A stretch of 64,000 bases of DNA from Candidatus Amarobacillus elongatus (GCA_016703545.1 JADJBX010000007.1:124001-188000); one strand, 5' to 3'. Shown: positions 10,077 to 19,301, counted from the first letter of the stretch. Translations and numbers: made by a program. The notes: generated from the sequence alone by a model not told the origin.

Positions 10077-11060
10077 CTAATTCGCCGCGTTGATCATCGG
10101 TTCGCCCCGGCCCCAGCGCCGCAGGTTCGCCAGGAACATGTCCACCTGGCGGCGTTCGTTCCCCTCCGCCACGGCGCTGTTGTGGGGCGAAATGATCACG
10201 TTCGGCAGATCCCAGAGCGGCGAATCCGGCGGCAGCGGCTCGGGCGTGGTCACGTCCAGGTAGGCGCCGCCCAGCCGGCCCTCGCGCAGCGCGGCGATCA
10301 TCGCCTCCTGGTCCACGACCTCGCCTCGCGCGACGTTCAGGATGCGCGCGCCCCGGGGCATCGCCGCGATCGCGGCCGCGCTCACCACCCCCCGCGTCTC
10401 CTCCGTCAGCGGGCACGCGAGCGCGAGCCAGTCGGCGCGCGGGAGCACGTCCAACAGCGCCGCGGGGGTCACCATCTCGTCGACGGGGTCGCCCTCGGCG
10501 AGCGGGCTGCGGCGCACGCCCACGACATGAAGCCCAAGGGCCCGCCCCAGCCGCGCGATCTCCTTGCCGATCGCGCCCAACCCGAACACGACCATCGTCT
10601 GCGTCGCCAGGTCCGCCGGGGGTGCGCCGTTGCGCGGTTCCCACGCCCGCCGCCGCTGCGATTCGCCCCACGCGAGGAACGGCCGCGAAAGCATCAGCAG
10701 CCCCCCGATCGCGGTCTGCGCGATCGGCACCGCCGTCGACCCGGACGACGTGGTCACCTTCACGCCCCGGTCCAGGAAGCGGCCGAAAACGGGGTTGTCG
10801 AGGCCGGCGTTCATCGTGTGCATCCACTTGATGTTGGGCGCGCCCTGGGTCGCCGCGAAGTACGAGCGCCCGAAATCCGGGACGACGTCGCCGCTGAAGA
10901 ACGAGAAGTCGATACCCGTGAGCGCGTCCGCCGGGAGCCGGGCGGCGGGGTCATCGGGGAGCAGGGTGATGTCGAGGTCGAGGCCGGCTTCGGCGGCCAC
11001 GGCGCGGATTTCGCCGCCGTACCGTTCGAAAATGTGCCGCGTGCAGAGAAACCCCGCCAT
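10077..11060 (-). CDS. D-2-hydroxyacid dehydrogenase (NAD-binding)
   Basis: 327 residues, normal for the family. The Rossmann motif GLGAIGKEIARLG lies mid-protein. Catalytic Arg is in LNVARGEVVD, Glu in DVTTPEPLP and His in SPHNS. Members reduce 2-keto acids or oxidise D-2-hydroxyacids; the substrate is not predictable. It has a strong GGGAGG site and a TACAAT hexamer about 30 nt upstream of the ATG, which looks like a conventional leadered promoter. It is divergent from chrA. Confidence 0.88.
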   Translation of the reverse strand: MAGFLCTRHIFERYGGEIRAVAAEAGLDLDITLLPDDPAARLPADALTGIDFSFFSGDVVPDFGRSYFAATQGAPNIKWMHTMNAGLDNPVFGRFLDRGVKVTTSSGSTAVPIAQTAIGGLLMLSRPFLAWGESQRRRAWEPRNGAPPADLATQTMVVFGLGAIGKEIARLGRALGLHVVGVRRSPLAEGDPVDEMVTPAALLDVLPRADWLALACPLTEETRGVVSAAAIAAMPRGARILNVARGEVVDQEAMIAALREGRLGGAYLDVTTPEPLPPDSPLWDLPNVIISPHNSAVAEGNERRQVDMFLANLRRWGRGEPMINAAN

Positions 11061-11162
11061 GCGCGCCTCCCGGAATGTGTGGTGGCGGGCATTGTAGCGG
11101 GCGCCCGGCTCCCGATGCCCGGCAACACGAACGTGCCGCCGCCTGTGCTAGATTCACCGGCG

Positions 11163-12353
11163 ATGACGAGCGAGGCGCCGCGCGGCACGGTCGGCGAAGT
11201 CACGCGGTACTTCCTCCGCCTGGGCATCATCGCCTTTGGCGGGCCCGCCGCCCACGTCGCCATCATGCGACGCGAACTCGTGCGGGAACGCGGCTGGATC
11301 GATGACGCCGAATTCATCGACCTCCTCGGCGCGACCAACCTCATCCCCGGCCCCAACTCCACCGAGATGACGATGCACCTGGGCGCGACGCGCGCGGGCC
11401 CGGCGGGGCTCTGGGCGGGCGGGGCCGCGTTCATCCTTCCCGCCGTCACCATCGTGCTCGTGCTGGCGATGGCCTACGTCGAATGGGGCACGACGCCCGC
11501 CGCCGAGGCGCTCCTCTTCGGCATCCAGCCGTTCGTCATCGCGATCATCGCACAGGCGATCTGGGGGCTGCGAAAGGCGGCATTCCGCGGCCCGGCGGCG
11601 ACGGCGGTCGCCCTCGCCGCGCTCGGCCTCGCGCTCCTCGGCGTGAACCAGGCGCTGCTCGTGCCGGGCGCGGGGCTTGTCGCGCTGGGCGTGCACGCCG
11701 CCACCCGCGGCCGTTTCACCACCTGGCCGGCCGCCGCGACCTCGGCCCTTCGCCGCCTCTCCGGCCGCATCGCCCACCGCTCGGCGCACGCCATCGTCCC
11801 GCTCTTCGCCGTCACCGCGCCCGCCGGGTATTCGCCGCTGGAGCTGTTCTGGGTCTTCCTGCGCATCGGCGCCGTGCTCTACGGCAGCGGCTACGTGCTC
11901 TTCGGCTTCCTCAACGCCGACCTCGTGGAGCACCGGGGCTGGCTCACGGAGCAGCAACTCGTGGACACAATCGCGGCCGGGCAGTTCACCCCCGGCCCCG
12001 TGTTCAGCTCCGCCACCTTCGCCGGCTACCTCATCGATGGCTTCCGCGGCGCCGCCCTCGCGACGCTCGGGCTATTCCTGCCGTCGTTCCTGTTCGTGGC
12101 GCTCACGCACCGGTTCATCCCGCGGCTGCGCCGGACACCGTGGGCGGCGCCCTTCCTCGATGGCGTGAACGCGGCCGCCGTCGCGCTCATGGGGCTGGTC
12201 ACCTTCGAACTCGCCCTGCAGGCACTCGATGGCGCGTTCGCGCTCGTCCTGCTCGGGGTCGCGGCGGTGTGGCTCATCCGCTGGAACCCGAACAGCGCGC
12301 TGCTCGTGGCGGCGGGTGCGGCGGCCGGGCTCGCCCACGCCGCGCTCACCTGA
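11163..12353 (+). CDS. chrA: Chromate transporter, long-chain ChrA (two fused CHR domains)
   Basis: 396 residues with two homologous membrane halves of the CHR family, about 10-12 hydrophobic segments. The N-terminal half has LGIIAFGGPAAH and LIPGPNSTEM; the C-terminal half repeats them as VLYGSGYVLFGF and AGQFTPGPVFS. Family members export chromate, and many genomic copies have unproven substrates. TAGATT ends 8 nt before the ATG with no Shine-Dalgarno. It ends back to back with the biotinyl-domain gene (stop codons abut as TGATCA). Confidence 0.88.
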   Translation: MTSEAPRGTVGEVTRYFLRLGIIAFGGPAAHVAIMRRELVRERGWIDDAEFIDLLGATNLIPGPNSTEMTMHLGATRAGPAGLWAGGAAFILPAVTIVLVLAMAYVEWGTTPAAEALLFGIQPFVIAIIAQAIWGLRKAAFRGPAATAVALAALGLALLGVNQALLVPGAGLVALGVHAATRGRFTTWPAAATSALRRLSGRIAHRSAHAIVPLFAVTAPAGYSPLELFWVFLRIGAVLYGSGYVLFGFLNADLVEHRGWLTEQQLVDTIAAGQFTPGPVFSSATFAGYLIDGFRGAALATLGLFLPSFLFVALTHRFIPRLRRTPWAAPFLDGVNAAAVALMGLVTFELALQALDGAFALVLLGVAAVWLIRWNPNSALLVAAGAAAGLAHAALT

Positions 12354-12563
12354 TCAGCCGAGCCGCGCCAGCACCTGGTTCTCCTCGACCTGCGCGCCGG
12401 TCTCGACCAGCAGCTCCGCGACCACGCCCGCGGCCGGCGCCTCGACCGGGATCTCCATTTTCATCGATTCGAGGATCATCACTTCCTGGCCCTCGGCCAC
12501 CGCCTCGCCGGGCGCGACGAGGATCTCCTTGACGACGCCCATGACGGGCGAGGGGATCTCCAT
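12354..12563 (-). CDS. Stand-alone biotinyl/lipoyl attachment domain protein
   Basis: 69 residues, consisting only of a biotinyl domain. ESMKMEIPV at 32-40 is the biotinylation motif, with Lys35 the modified residue. Such a domain carries CO2 for a biotin carboxylase/carboxyltransferase, but no carboxylase gene lies in this window, so it must serve partners encoded elsewhere. GGGAGG 6 nt upstream supports the ATG. Confidence 0.85.
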   Translation of the reverse strand: MEIPSPVMGVVKEILVAPGEAVAEGQEVMILESMKMEIPVEAPAAGVVAELLVETGAQVEENQVLARLG

Positions 12564-12757
12564 GGCCGCCTCCCGCGCGAACCGCGCCGCGGGAATGTAC
12601 CCCTCCCCCCGAACAGCCTCAAGCCGCCGTTCGCCACCCGCCGTTCCCCATGCTGCGTCGTCCCGTTCACATACGGCTCTCGCGGGCTGGCCCCGCCCGG
12701 CCGATAGTGAGGCTGGGGATCCGACGGGCCGCAGCATGCCCGCCCCCTGGAGGACGC

Positions 12758-14317
12758 ATGCCTACCCTGCCCCGCCGCGCCGCCGGCATTGGCATCACGG
12801 CGGTGCTCGCCGCCGTCGCCGCCATCGTCGCCGTGTTCATCCTCACGGGTTCCAGCAAGGCGGGCGAGGTCAACCTCACCACCGCCAAGCTCGTCCCCGC
12901 CGACGCCGGGTTCTACCTCGCGCTGAACACCGACCTCTCCTCCAGCCAATGGGTTGCCGCCTTCGACCTCGCCGAACGGCTCGGCGCCGACGACCCCGAG
13001 AACGCCCTCAAGGACGAGGCGTTCGGGATGGACTGGGAGAGCGAAATCGCGCCCTTCCTCGGTGGCAACGCCGCCTTCTTCGTCCGCGCCGTCGATGTCG
13101 AGGCGTTCAACATGGAGGGCGGCGTCATCGTCAAATGCAAGGACGCCGTGAAGTGCTCGAAGGTCTTCGTGAAGCAGTCCGGCTTCGAATTCGAGAAGGA
13201 AACCCACGAGGGCGTCGAGTACGCCACCAGCGACGGCGGCCTCCTCATGGCCGTCATCGACGGCCACCTCGTCGTCACCACCGACGAAACCTCCATGCAC
13301 GCCGTCATCGACGTCCACAAGGGCAAGGCGAAGTCCCTCGCCAGCGTCGATGACTTCCAGAAGCTGCGCGACGAGCTCACGAAGAACTTCCTCGCGTTCG
13401 TCTACCTGAACACCGCGGACCTCACCGGCGACTTCCTCCTGAACGACCCCGTGATCCGCACCGCGCTCGACCAGTCCGGCACGGCCGACCTCGTGTTTAA
13501 GCCGATGGCGATGGTCATGGGAGCGAAGGCGGAAGGGTTCGAATACGCCGCCGCCTCCGCCAGCGACGGCGGCACCGCCGGCCCGATGCTGCAGCCGCAC
13601 ACCTCGAAGTTCGCCGCGGTCGTGCCGCAGAACGCCTCCGTGTTCATCTCCACGAACAACCTCGCGAAGACCTGGAAGGACGCCCTCGCGAACTCCCGCG
13701 CCGATATCGACAAGGCCATTCGCGAGGAAGGCACCTACCGCGACCTCGACGAAGCGCTCCGCGACGCCGGGCGGCAGGTCGGCCTGAAGAGCGTCGAGGA
13801 GATCATCGAGCTGCTCGAAGGCGAATCCGCCATCGCCGGCTGGTTTCCGAACGGCTCCGAGGAGAGCGCCACCGGCCTGATGCTGTTCGAAGTGAAGGAT
13901 GAGGCGAAGGCGCGAAGCGTCCTCGACCGCGTCTTCACCGCCTCCGCCGTCGGCCGCCCGGCGAAGCAGACCGTGAACGGCGTCGAACTGACCGTCATCC
14001 GCGACGAGGACGGGGAACAGCTCGCCTACGGCATCACCAACGGATACGCCGCCGTGGGCGCGCTCGAAGCCGTGACCGCCACCATCGACCGCAAGGAGAA
14101 CCCCCTCACGGACCTCGGCATCTACCAGCGCGCGACCGCCGGGCAGACGCTCGGGACGTTCGCCTTCTTCAACCTCGTCGAACTGACGCGGCTGACCGAA
14201 GGCGGCGTGCCGCCCGTGCTCGACGAGGCGACAAAGGCGCTCGAGGGGCTCATGCTGAACGCCGTGGAAGCGAACGGCGTGGCGCGCATCTCGGGCCTGA
14301 TGACGGTCGCGAAGTGA
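12758..14317 (+). CDS. DUF3352 secreted/membrane-anchored protein
   Basis: 519 residues. One N-terminal hydrophobic segment (~9-31) is followed by an extracytoplasmic region rich in Ala, Asp and Lys with the DUF3352 pattern: an opening PADAGFYLALNTD, then repeated half-domains ending in GITNGYAAVG. The family is common in Chloroflexota and cyanobacteria and has no known activity. GGAGGA precedes the ATG. The next gene starts 22 nt downstream, so they may be cotranscribed. Confidence 0.78.
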   Translation: MPTLPRRAAGIGITAVLAAVAAIVAVFILTGSSKAGEVNLTTAKLVPADAGFYLALNTDLSSSQWVAAFDLAERLGADDPENALKDEAFGMDWESEIAPFLGGNAAFFVRAVDVEAFNMEGGVIVKCKDAVKCSKVFVKQSGFEFEKETHEGVEYATSDGGLLMAVIDGHLVVTTDETSMHAVIDVHKGKAKSLASVDDFQKLRDELTKNFLAFVYLNTADLTGDFLLNDPVIRTALDQSGTADLVFKPMAMVMGAKAEGFEYAAASASDGGTAGPMLQPHTSKFAAVVPQNASVFISTNNLAKTWKDALANSRADIDKAIREEGTYRDLDEALRDAGRQVGLKSVEEIIELLEGESAIAGWFPNGSEESATGLMLFEVKDEAKARSVLDRVFTASAVGRPAKQTVNGVELTVIRDEDGEQLAYGITNGYAAVGALEAVTATIDRKENPLTDLGIYQRATAGQTLGTFAFFNLVELTRLTEGGVPPVLDEATKALEGLMLNAVEANGVARISGLMTVAK

Positions 14318-14339
14318 CCCGCGAAGGAACGCGAGCCGA

Positions 14340-14858
14340 ATGATCGCGATGAAGGCGGCGGCGCGCGAGGGCGCCCGGCTGGTGGCCGGGCCGCTCGCGC
14401 TCGCCGCCTTCTTTCTCCCCTGGGGCGCCGGTCCCGGTCCCCTCGCGGCCACGGACTTTTCCGGTCCGTCGCTGGTGGCGTTCGCCGGCCGCCTCCAGAT
14501 CCTCGACCTGCCGCCCGGTTGGCACGCGGCACTGCTGACGGTGCGCATCGCCGTCCTCGGGGTGGCCATCACCGCGACCTGGCGCACGCTGCTCGCGCTC
14601 ATCGCCCCCCGTCACCGGCTGTACGGCGTGAGCGGCGGCTACCTGGCCGGCGCCGCCGTTGCCCTGCTGGCCGTACGGCTCGCGATCTCCGGGCCCGCGA
14701 CGCCGCCGGCGGGGGTACTTCTGCTGGCCGCCGCGGCCGTTCTCATCGCCGCCGGGCCCATCGCGCACCGCGTCGGGTGCATCGCCGCCGGGCTTCGCCT
14801 GCCACGCTGGAACGCGCGACCGCGAGCCGCGCGCGCGCCGTCGCTGCCCTCCGGCTGA
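14340..14858 (+). CDS. Hypothetical integral membrane protein
   Basis: 172 residues with four to five hydrophobic stretches and a basic C-terminus (WNARPRAARAP). I do not recognise a family. AAGGA is placed 9-13 nt upstream of the ATG. It follows the DUF3352 gene closely on the same strand and converges on an MFS gene 10 nt away. Confidence 0.6.
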   Translation: MIAMKAAAREGARLVAGPLALAAFFLPWGAGPGPLAATDFSGPSLVAFAGRLQILDLPPGWHAALLTVRIAVLGVAITATWRTLLALIAPRHRLYGVSGGYLAGAAVALLAVRLAISGPATPPAGVLLLAAAAVLIAAGPIAHRVGCIAAGLRLPRWNARPRAARAPSLPSG

Positions 14859-14868
14859 GGCACCAGGG

Positions 14869-16140
14869 TCAGCTCAGCCGGCGCACGCCGCGCATCAGGC
14901 TGAAGCACGCCACCCCGATCGCGAAGCACACCAGCCCGCTGATCATCAGTGACACGCGCGGCCCGAACAGCGTCGAGGTGAGCGCCGCCTGCCCGAAGCC
15001 AATTGGCAGCGACGACGTGAACGACAACCCGTACACGCTCATCACCCGGCACATGAGCCGCGGGTCCGTGTGCTCCTGGATGAGCGCGACCACGAAATTG
15101 ATGAAGATGGCCGGCCCCGTCGCGCCCATGATCACCATCGCCGGCATCGCCACCCACACCGACGGGCTCAGCGAGAACAGCGCGATCATGCCACCGCCGA
15201 AGACGATCGAGAGCAGCACGAGCGGCCCGCGCCGGGGAAACCGGTAGCTCGCAAGCACGACCGATCCGAGCACGATCCCGAGCCCCATCGACCCGAACAG
15301 CAACCCGATAAACTTGTCGCTGCGGTGCAGTTCGTCCGGGACGAAGATGGGCAGGTTCACGGTGAGGGGGCCCATCAGCAGCGTCCCTGGCAGCGTGCCG
15401 AGCGCGATCATGGAGAGGATCGTGGGCTGGCCGCGGATGTAGCGGATGCCGTCGGCGAGGTCCCGGAAGACGGTGCGGCCCGTGGGAATGGGGCGATCGG
15501 TGGCGATGCGCGCGAAAAGCATGGCCGCCGCCGCCAGCAGCCCCACCTCCGTGCCGAAGGCGAACGACAGGCCCGGCCCATCGACGAGCACACCGCCCAG
15601 CGCCGGGCCGGCGAACTGCAGCGTCGCCATGAACGCCATCGTCCCGAAGATGGCCGCGTTCTGGATCATCGCGCGCGACACGATCTGGGGGACCATGCTC
15701 TGGCGCGCCGGGTTCGTGAACGCACCGGCGGAGCCGACGATCGCGCTGAGCACGAAGGCGGGCCAGATCCAGCGCGTTTCGCTGCTGGAGAGAACGACGT
15801 ACCCGACGGAGACCAGCGCCGCCACCCCGTACGTCCGCACGAGGATGCGGCGGCGCTCCACGCGGTCGGCGACGACGCCGCCTACCAGCGCGAACAGCGC
15901 CGCCGGCGCATTCTGGCAGACCAGCACCGCCGCGATCGCGAGGGCGCGGTGGTCATCGGAGACGCGGTCGCGCACGAACAGGGGCACGGTCACGGCCTGG
16001 ATGCCAACTCCCGTGCCCGCGAGCACCGAGGCGATGAGCCAGGTGACGTAGCCGCGGACCCGGAACGGGTTTCGCGCTTCGCCGGCGGTGGCGTGTGCGG
16101 CGGGCGCCGCCAGGGGGAGCGATTCGGCCTCGCTGCTCAT
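14869..16140 (-). CDS. Major facilitator superfamily exporter, enterobactin-exporter-like
   Basis: 423 residues with about 12 hydrophobic helices. The loop-2 motif GGVVADRVERRRIL and the central PARQSMVPQIV are typical of the MFS_3/EntS-like group. Its substrate is unknown. The chosen ATG at 16140 has TAGGAT 8 nt upstream; a longer upstream frame would cross the terminator hairpin at 16186-16214 and is rejected. A second member of the same group lies at 22902-24188. Confidence 0.8.
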   Translation of the reverse strand: MSSEAESLPLAAPAAHATAGEARNPFRVRGYVTWLIASVLAGTGVGIQAVTVPLFVRDRVSDDHRALAIAAVLVCQNAPAALFALVGGVVADRVERRRILVRTYGVAALVSVGYVVLSSSETRWIWPAFVLSAIVGSAGAFTNPARQSMVPQIVSRAMIQNAAIFGTMAFMATLQFAGPALGGVLVDGPGLSFAFGTEVGLLAAAAMLFARIATDRPIPTGRTVFRDLADGIRYIRGQPTILSMIALGTLPGTLLMGPLTVNLPIFVPDELHRSDKFIGLLFGSMGLGIVLGSVVLASYRFPRRGPLVLLSIVFGGGMIALFSLSPSVWVAMPAMVIMGATGPAIFINFVVALIQEHTDPRLMCRVMSVYGLSFTSSLPIGFGQAALTSTLFGPRVSLMISGLVCFAIGVACFSLMRGVRRLS

Positions 16141-16185
16141 GGCGGCGCATCCTACCCTGAAGAAACCAAAACGCGAAACACGCAA

Positions 16186-16214
16186 CGAAGGGCCGGCATG
16201 ATGCCGGCCCTTCG
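16186..16214 (-). terminator. Rho-independent-type hairpin downstream of the CHRD gene
   Basis: A perfect 14-bp inverted repeat with a single-base centre (arms 16186-16199 and 16201-16214). On the minus strand it is followed by a T-rich stretch (TTGCGTGTTTCGCGTTTTGG). It lies 20 nt past the CHRD stop and upstream of the MFS promoter, so it insulates the two minus-strand genes. Confidence 0.75.
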
Positions 16215-16234
16215 CGGTTGAATCCCGGACGCGG

Positions 16235-17602
16235 TTAGCGCTTGCGGGAGGAGAGGCCGAGGAGTCCAAGGCTGGCGGCCATGAACGCCGCCCCGAGGGC
16301 GATCAGCGGGCTCGTGCCGCCCGCCGCGTCCGCGATGCCCGTGCCGGAATCCGGCGCCGTCGGGTTCGCACCCGAACCAGCGCTACCGGCCGCGCCCGCC
16401 GTGCCCGTCGCCGAAGGCGTCGAGCCGCTCGAACCCGCCGTGCTCGTGGCCGAAGGCGTCGCGCTGCTCGAACCCGCCGCACTCGTGGCCGAAGGCGTCG
16501 CCGCCGACTGCGCGCCGCTGGTGCTGCTGGCCGAAGGCGAGGCCGTCGCGCTGCTGCCGCTCACAGCCGTGCTCGTGCCGGTCGCGCTCGTACCCGGGCC
16601 ACCGATGGTGCCCGTGCCGCCCGCCGTGCTCGTGCCCGTCGCCGTGGCGCCCGTCGAAGGCTGCGTCGTGCTCGTCGCGCCGGCGCTGCCCGAAGCGAGG
16701 TTCGCGCACGCCACCGGCAGGGTCTCCTGCTTCGACTTGCCATCCTCGGTCTGGACCGTGTCCGGCAGCGACGTGTCGTCGGCCACGCCGTGGATTTCGA
16801 CGATGTACGAAGCCCAGTCCGCCGAGCTGCCGCTGATCTTCGCGATGTGGTCGTTCGCGTCGTCGTCCGTGCCGCTGATCGCGTCCATCACGTCCTTCAG
16901 AGGCACGGTCTCGCTATAGGTGAGCCGTCCGCTGCTGTCGCTGCGTCCGAACGTGTCCATATCCTGGTTCGAGGGGTCGTCGTCGAGCGGGAGGAGGACG
17001 TCGCCGCCAGCGGCCATGGCCTCGACGATGTCGACGAAGCCATCACTGTTGGTGTCGGCGGCGTTCGCGCGGGTCCCACTGGAACCCGAACCCGTCGTGG
17101 CCGTGCCCGTCGCGCTCGATCCCGAGCCGGAGCCCGAACCCGTCGTGGCCGTGCCCGTCGCGCTCGAACCCGAGCCCGAGCCCGAGCCCGTCGTGGCCGT
17201 CGCGCTCGAACCCGAGCCGGAGCCCGAACCCGTCGTGGCCGTGCCCGTCGCGCTCGAACCCGAGCCGGAGCCCGATCCCGTGGTCGGCGGCTCACCGGGG
17301 CAGGTGGGGCCGAGGTGGATGTGCATTTCGTGCCGCGTTTCCGGGTCCAGCCCGCTCGCGTTGACCTGGATGGTCAGGTTGTCTCCCGAAACGGCGAGGG
17401 AGGCGGTTCCGGAAACGCCGGATCCGTTGGCGGCCACGAATGAGCCCGTGAAATTGCCTCCGCCGGCCGTGGCGATGCTCCCCGCCGACGATGTCCCGGT
17501 GGGGCTCTGTGCCTGTACGGCCGAGGCAATGAGGATGGCGCCCAGTGCGGCGGGCGCCGCCATCGCAAGCCGCATGCGCGCGGCATTTTTCGAAGACTGC
17601 AT
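16235..17602 (-). CDS. Secreted CHRD-type surface protein with a repeat insertion and C-terminal membrane anchor
   Basis: 455 residues. A signal peptide (~11-32) is followed by a CHRD-like segment containing HEMHIHLGPTC. The domain is interrupted by Gly/Ser/Ala/Thr repeats, then resumes with a Ca-binding-like loop DTNSDGFVDIVEA and a second beta-rich part. A ~130-residue Ser/Thr/Ala linker leads to a C-terminal hydrophobic helix and SSRKR, an anchor resembling sorting signals but without LPXTG. The likely role is in the cell envelope; the activity is unknown. The ATG follows a weak AAGGGA. Confidence 0.72.
   Translation of the reverse strand: MQSSKNAARMRLAMAAPAALGAILIASAVQAQSPTGTSSAGSIATAGGGNFTGSFVAANGSGVSGTASLAVSGDNLTIQVNASGLDPETRHEMHIHLGPTCPGEPPTTGSGSGSGSSATGTATTGSGSGSGSSATATTGSGSGSGSSATGTATTGSGSGSGSSATGTATTGSGSSGTRANAADTNSDGFVDIVEAMAAGGDVLLPLDDDPSNQDMDTFGRSDSSGRLTYSETVPLKDVMDAISGTDDDANDHIAKISGSSADWASYIVEIHGVADDTSLPDTVQTEDGKSKQETLPVACANLASGSAGATSTTQPSTGATATGTSTAGGTGTIGGPGTSATGTSTAVSGSSATASPSASSTSGAQSAATPSATSAAGSSSATPSATSTAGSSGSTPSATGTAGAAGSAGSGANPTAPDSGTGIADAAGGTSPLIALGAAFMAASLGLLGLSSRKR
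17091..17276 (-). repeat. Coding tandem repeat inside the CHRD protein
   Basis: Four in-frame units of 48, 48, 42 and 48 bp encode TTGSGSGSGSSATGTA-like blocks. The third unit lacks 6 bp (two codons), which keeps the frame. The near identity of units at DNA level suggests recent expansion or contraction by slippage. The repeats sit inside a folded domain as a long flexible insertion. Confidence 0.9.
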
Positions 17603-17924
17603 GGTATCCGTTCCCTTTCGGTGAGACCTGGTCGTGTGTTCCCGGGGGGTTCAAAGCGCGCGCTGAGCCTTCATTGTGCGGACCCGCGAGCCCGCGAAAC
17701 CCCATCTTTCCGGGCTTCTTCCGGCCTGTGACGTTTCTTCAAGCGCACCCCTCCCCCGCGCGAGCGGGCCGCATGAGGTACTACGGAGCCGTTCACGAGC
17801 CATCCGCGAGCGGCCTTCCCGCCTGTGGGTCAGCACTCGTGACGTGAGCGAACAGCGAGCCCGGAAACGGGCTTCCAGGGGCGAACAGGCAGGTGGGAGG
17901 CGAGTACAATCGGCGCGGCTCGCG
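17603..17924. other. 322-bp intergenic region with one tetraloop hairpin
   Basis: No convincing gene was found in either strand. The one structured element is a short hairpin at 17858-17873: AGCCCG, loop GAAA, CGGGCT. There is no T-run after it, and I found no riboswitch core. It probably contains the CHRD upstream region and the 3' flank of the SGNH gene. Confidence 0.5.
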
Positions 17925-18713
17925 CTAGCAGACGGCTTCGCTTTCAAGGTAGAGGGGCACGCGGGCGCCATGCGCGGCCCGCCACGCGGCGAGGTGCGCC
18001 GCCGCCTCCTCCGTCCCCTGGCGGCGATGGCCCTCCGCGTTCAGGTGCAGCCGGTCCGGTCCGCGGTACCGGCGGACCTCACCGTACGAAGGCGCGACCC
18101 GCCGCCCCGTGTAGTGCAGCCGGAGCTCCCGGCAGAGCGCCGCCAGCGTCCGGTCGACGTGCTGGCGATCGCGTTCGGCGCGTTCCTGTAGCGCGCGGCT
18201 GCACCCCCAGGACTCCGCGACCAGCGGCCCCCGCACCACGACCACCGCGCGCTCATACCGCGCGAGCGTTCGCAGGCAGTCGGCCATGACCCGGATGGTC
18301 TCCTCGGGGGTGAAGTACATGGCGCCGCCGAGCGTGCGCCGCAGCCCGCGGCGGGCGAGTTCGAACGGCCCGCTGTTTCCCACCGAGGGCCGCGCCGCCG
18401 CCTTCAGCCCCGCCGTCGCGATGGCGGGGCCCACGGGACCCAGCCGCGAAAGCCGCCGCATGCGCAGGGGCACCGAGGAATAGGTGAACCAGTACGACGA
18501 GACCTTGAACGACACCATGTCGGGCTCGAACCGCTCCAGCCAGCGCTGGATGATCCCCGGCAGCCCCGGTTCCGGCCAGATTTCGCGCGCGATCGTCTCC
18601 ACCGGTTCGCCCGCCTCCGCCGCCATCGCCTGCTCGATGATGCGCACGTCGCGGTCGCCTTCGTCGACGAGGGGGAGGATGGAATCGCTGGTGCCAAGGC
18701 GGAGGATGCGCAC
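17925..18713 (-). CDS. SGNH-hydrolase-like protein
   Basis: 262 residues from a GTG supported by TACGCT 8 nt upstream. Block I is represented by LRLGTSDS and block V by DRLHLNAEGH (Asp-x-x-His). Between them lie an Ala/Arg-rich helical part and Gly/Asn-containing elements. The superfamily includes esterases, acetylhydrolases and lipases; the substrate is unknown. No signal peptide is evident, so it is probably cytoplasmic. A second, distant relative is encoded at 61208-61948. Confidence 0.65.
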   Translation of the reverse strand: MRILRLGTSDSILPLVDEGDRDVRIIEQAMAAEAGEPVETIAREIWPEPGLPGIIQRWLERFEPDMVSFKVSSYWFTYSSVPLRMRRLSRLGPVGPAIATAGLKAAARPSVGNSGPFELARRGLRRTLGGAMYFTPEETIRVMADCLRTLARYERAVVVVRGPLVAESWGCSRALQERAERDRQHVDRTLAALCRELRLHYTGRRVAPSYGEVRRYRGPDRLHLNAEGHRRQGTEEAAAHLAAWRAAHGARVPLYLESEAVC

Positions 18714-18828
18714 GACCGTTGAGCGTACGCGCGGGCGATGGTTGCGGCCATCGGGGCATCCTCCGGCCCCGCCACCTGTAGGATGCCGCCACATCCGCGG
18801 CCGTCCCCGGCCGCCACCGAGGAGCGCC

Positions 18829-19248
18829 ATGACCACCGAACCCGCGACCGACCCCACCGCCACCGCCATCCTTCGCACCGTCGGCATCACCGTCCGGGAC
18901 CTCGACCGCGCCGTCGACTTCTACACGCGCGTCATCGGCATGCAGCAGCTCCGCGTGATCGAACTGCCGTACCTGCGCGAGGTGATCGTCGGGTACGCCG
19001 CCCAGGGCTTCGAACGGGGCTCGCGCGTCGTGCTCATGCAGTGGCTCGACCAGCAGGACCGCGGGCCGAAGGAGAACGCGGTGAAGCTCGTGCTCCAGGT
19101 CACCGATACGGCCGCTTTCACCGAGCGGATCCGCGCGGGCGGCGGCGGCGTCACGCGCGAACCGGCGAAGAGCTCGGTTTCGAACGCGATCATCGCCATG
19201 TGCACCGACCCGGACGGCTACACGCTCGAAATCCTGCAGGAGGGGTAG
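18829..19248 (+). CDS. VOC (glyoxalase/bleomycin resistance) family protein
   Basis: 139 residues forming the two beta-alpha-beta-beta-beta modules of the vicinal oxygen chelate fold: GITVRDLDRAVDFYTRVIG at the start and TDPDGYTLEILQEG at the end. Metal ligands could be Glu near the end of the first module and Glu in the terminal LEILQ. The reaction is unknown. A GAGGAG site precedes the ATG. Confidence 0.82.
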   Translation: MTTEPATDPTATAILRTVGITVRDLDRAVDFYTRVIGMQQLRVIELPYLREVIVGYAAQGFERGSRVVLMQWLDQQDRGPKENAVKLVLQVTDTAAFTERIRAGGGGVTREPAKSSVSNAIIAMCTDPDGYTLEILQEG

Positions 19249-19301
19249 CCCCGCCACGGCGGCCTTTCACCTGTGGCCCGCCGCTCGCGACGCTGGCTCC
19301 C

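Noticed and set aside
16141..16269. N-terminal extension of the MFS gene to 16269
   Set aside because: It would translate through the terminator hairpin at 16186-16214 and adds no transmembrane or family sequence.
17603..17924. Riboswitch or structured RNA upstream of the CHRD gene
   Set aside because: Only a short GAAA-tetraloop hairpin is visible and no known RNA core (cobalamin, SRP, RNase P, T-box) could be matched.
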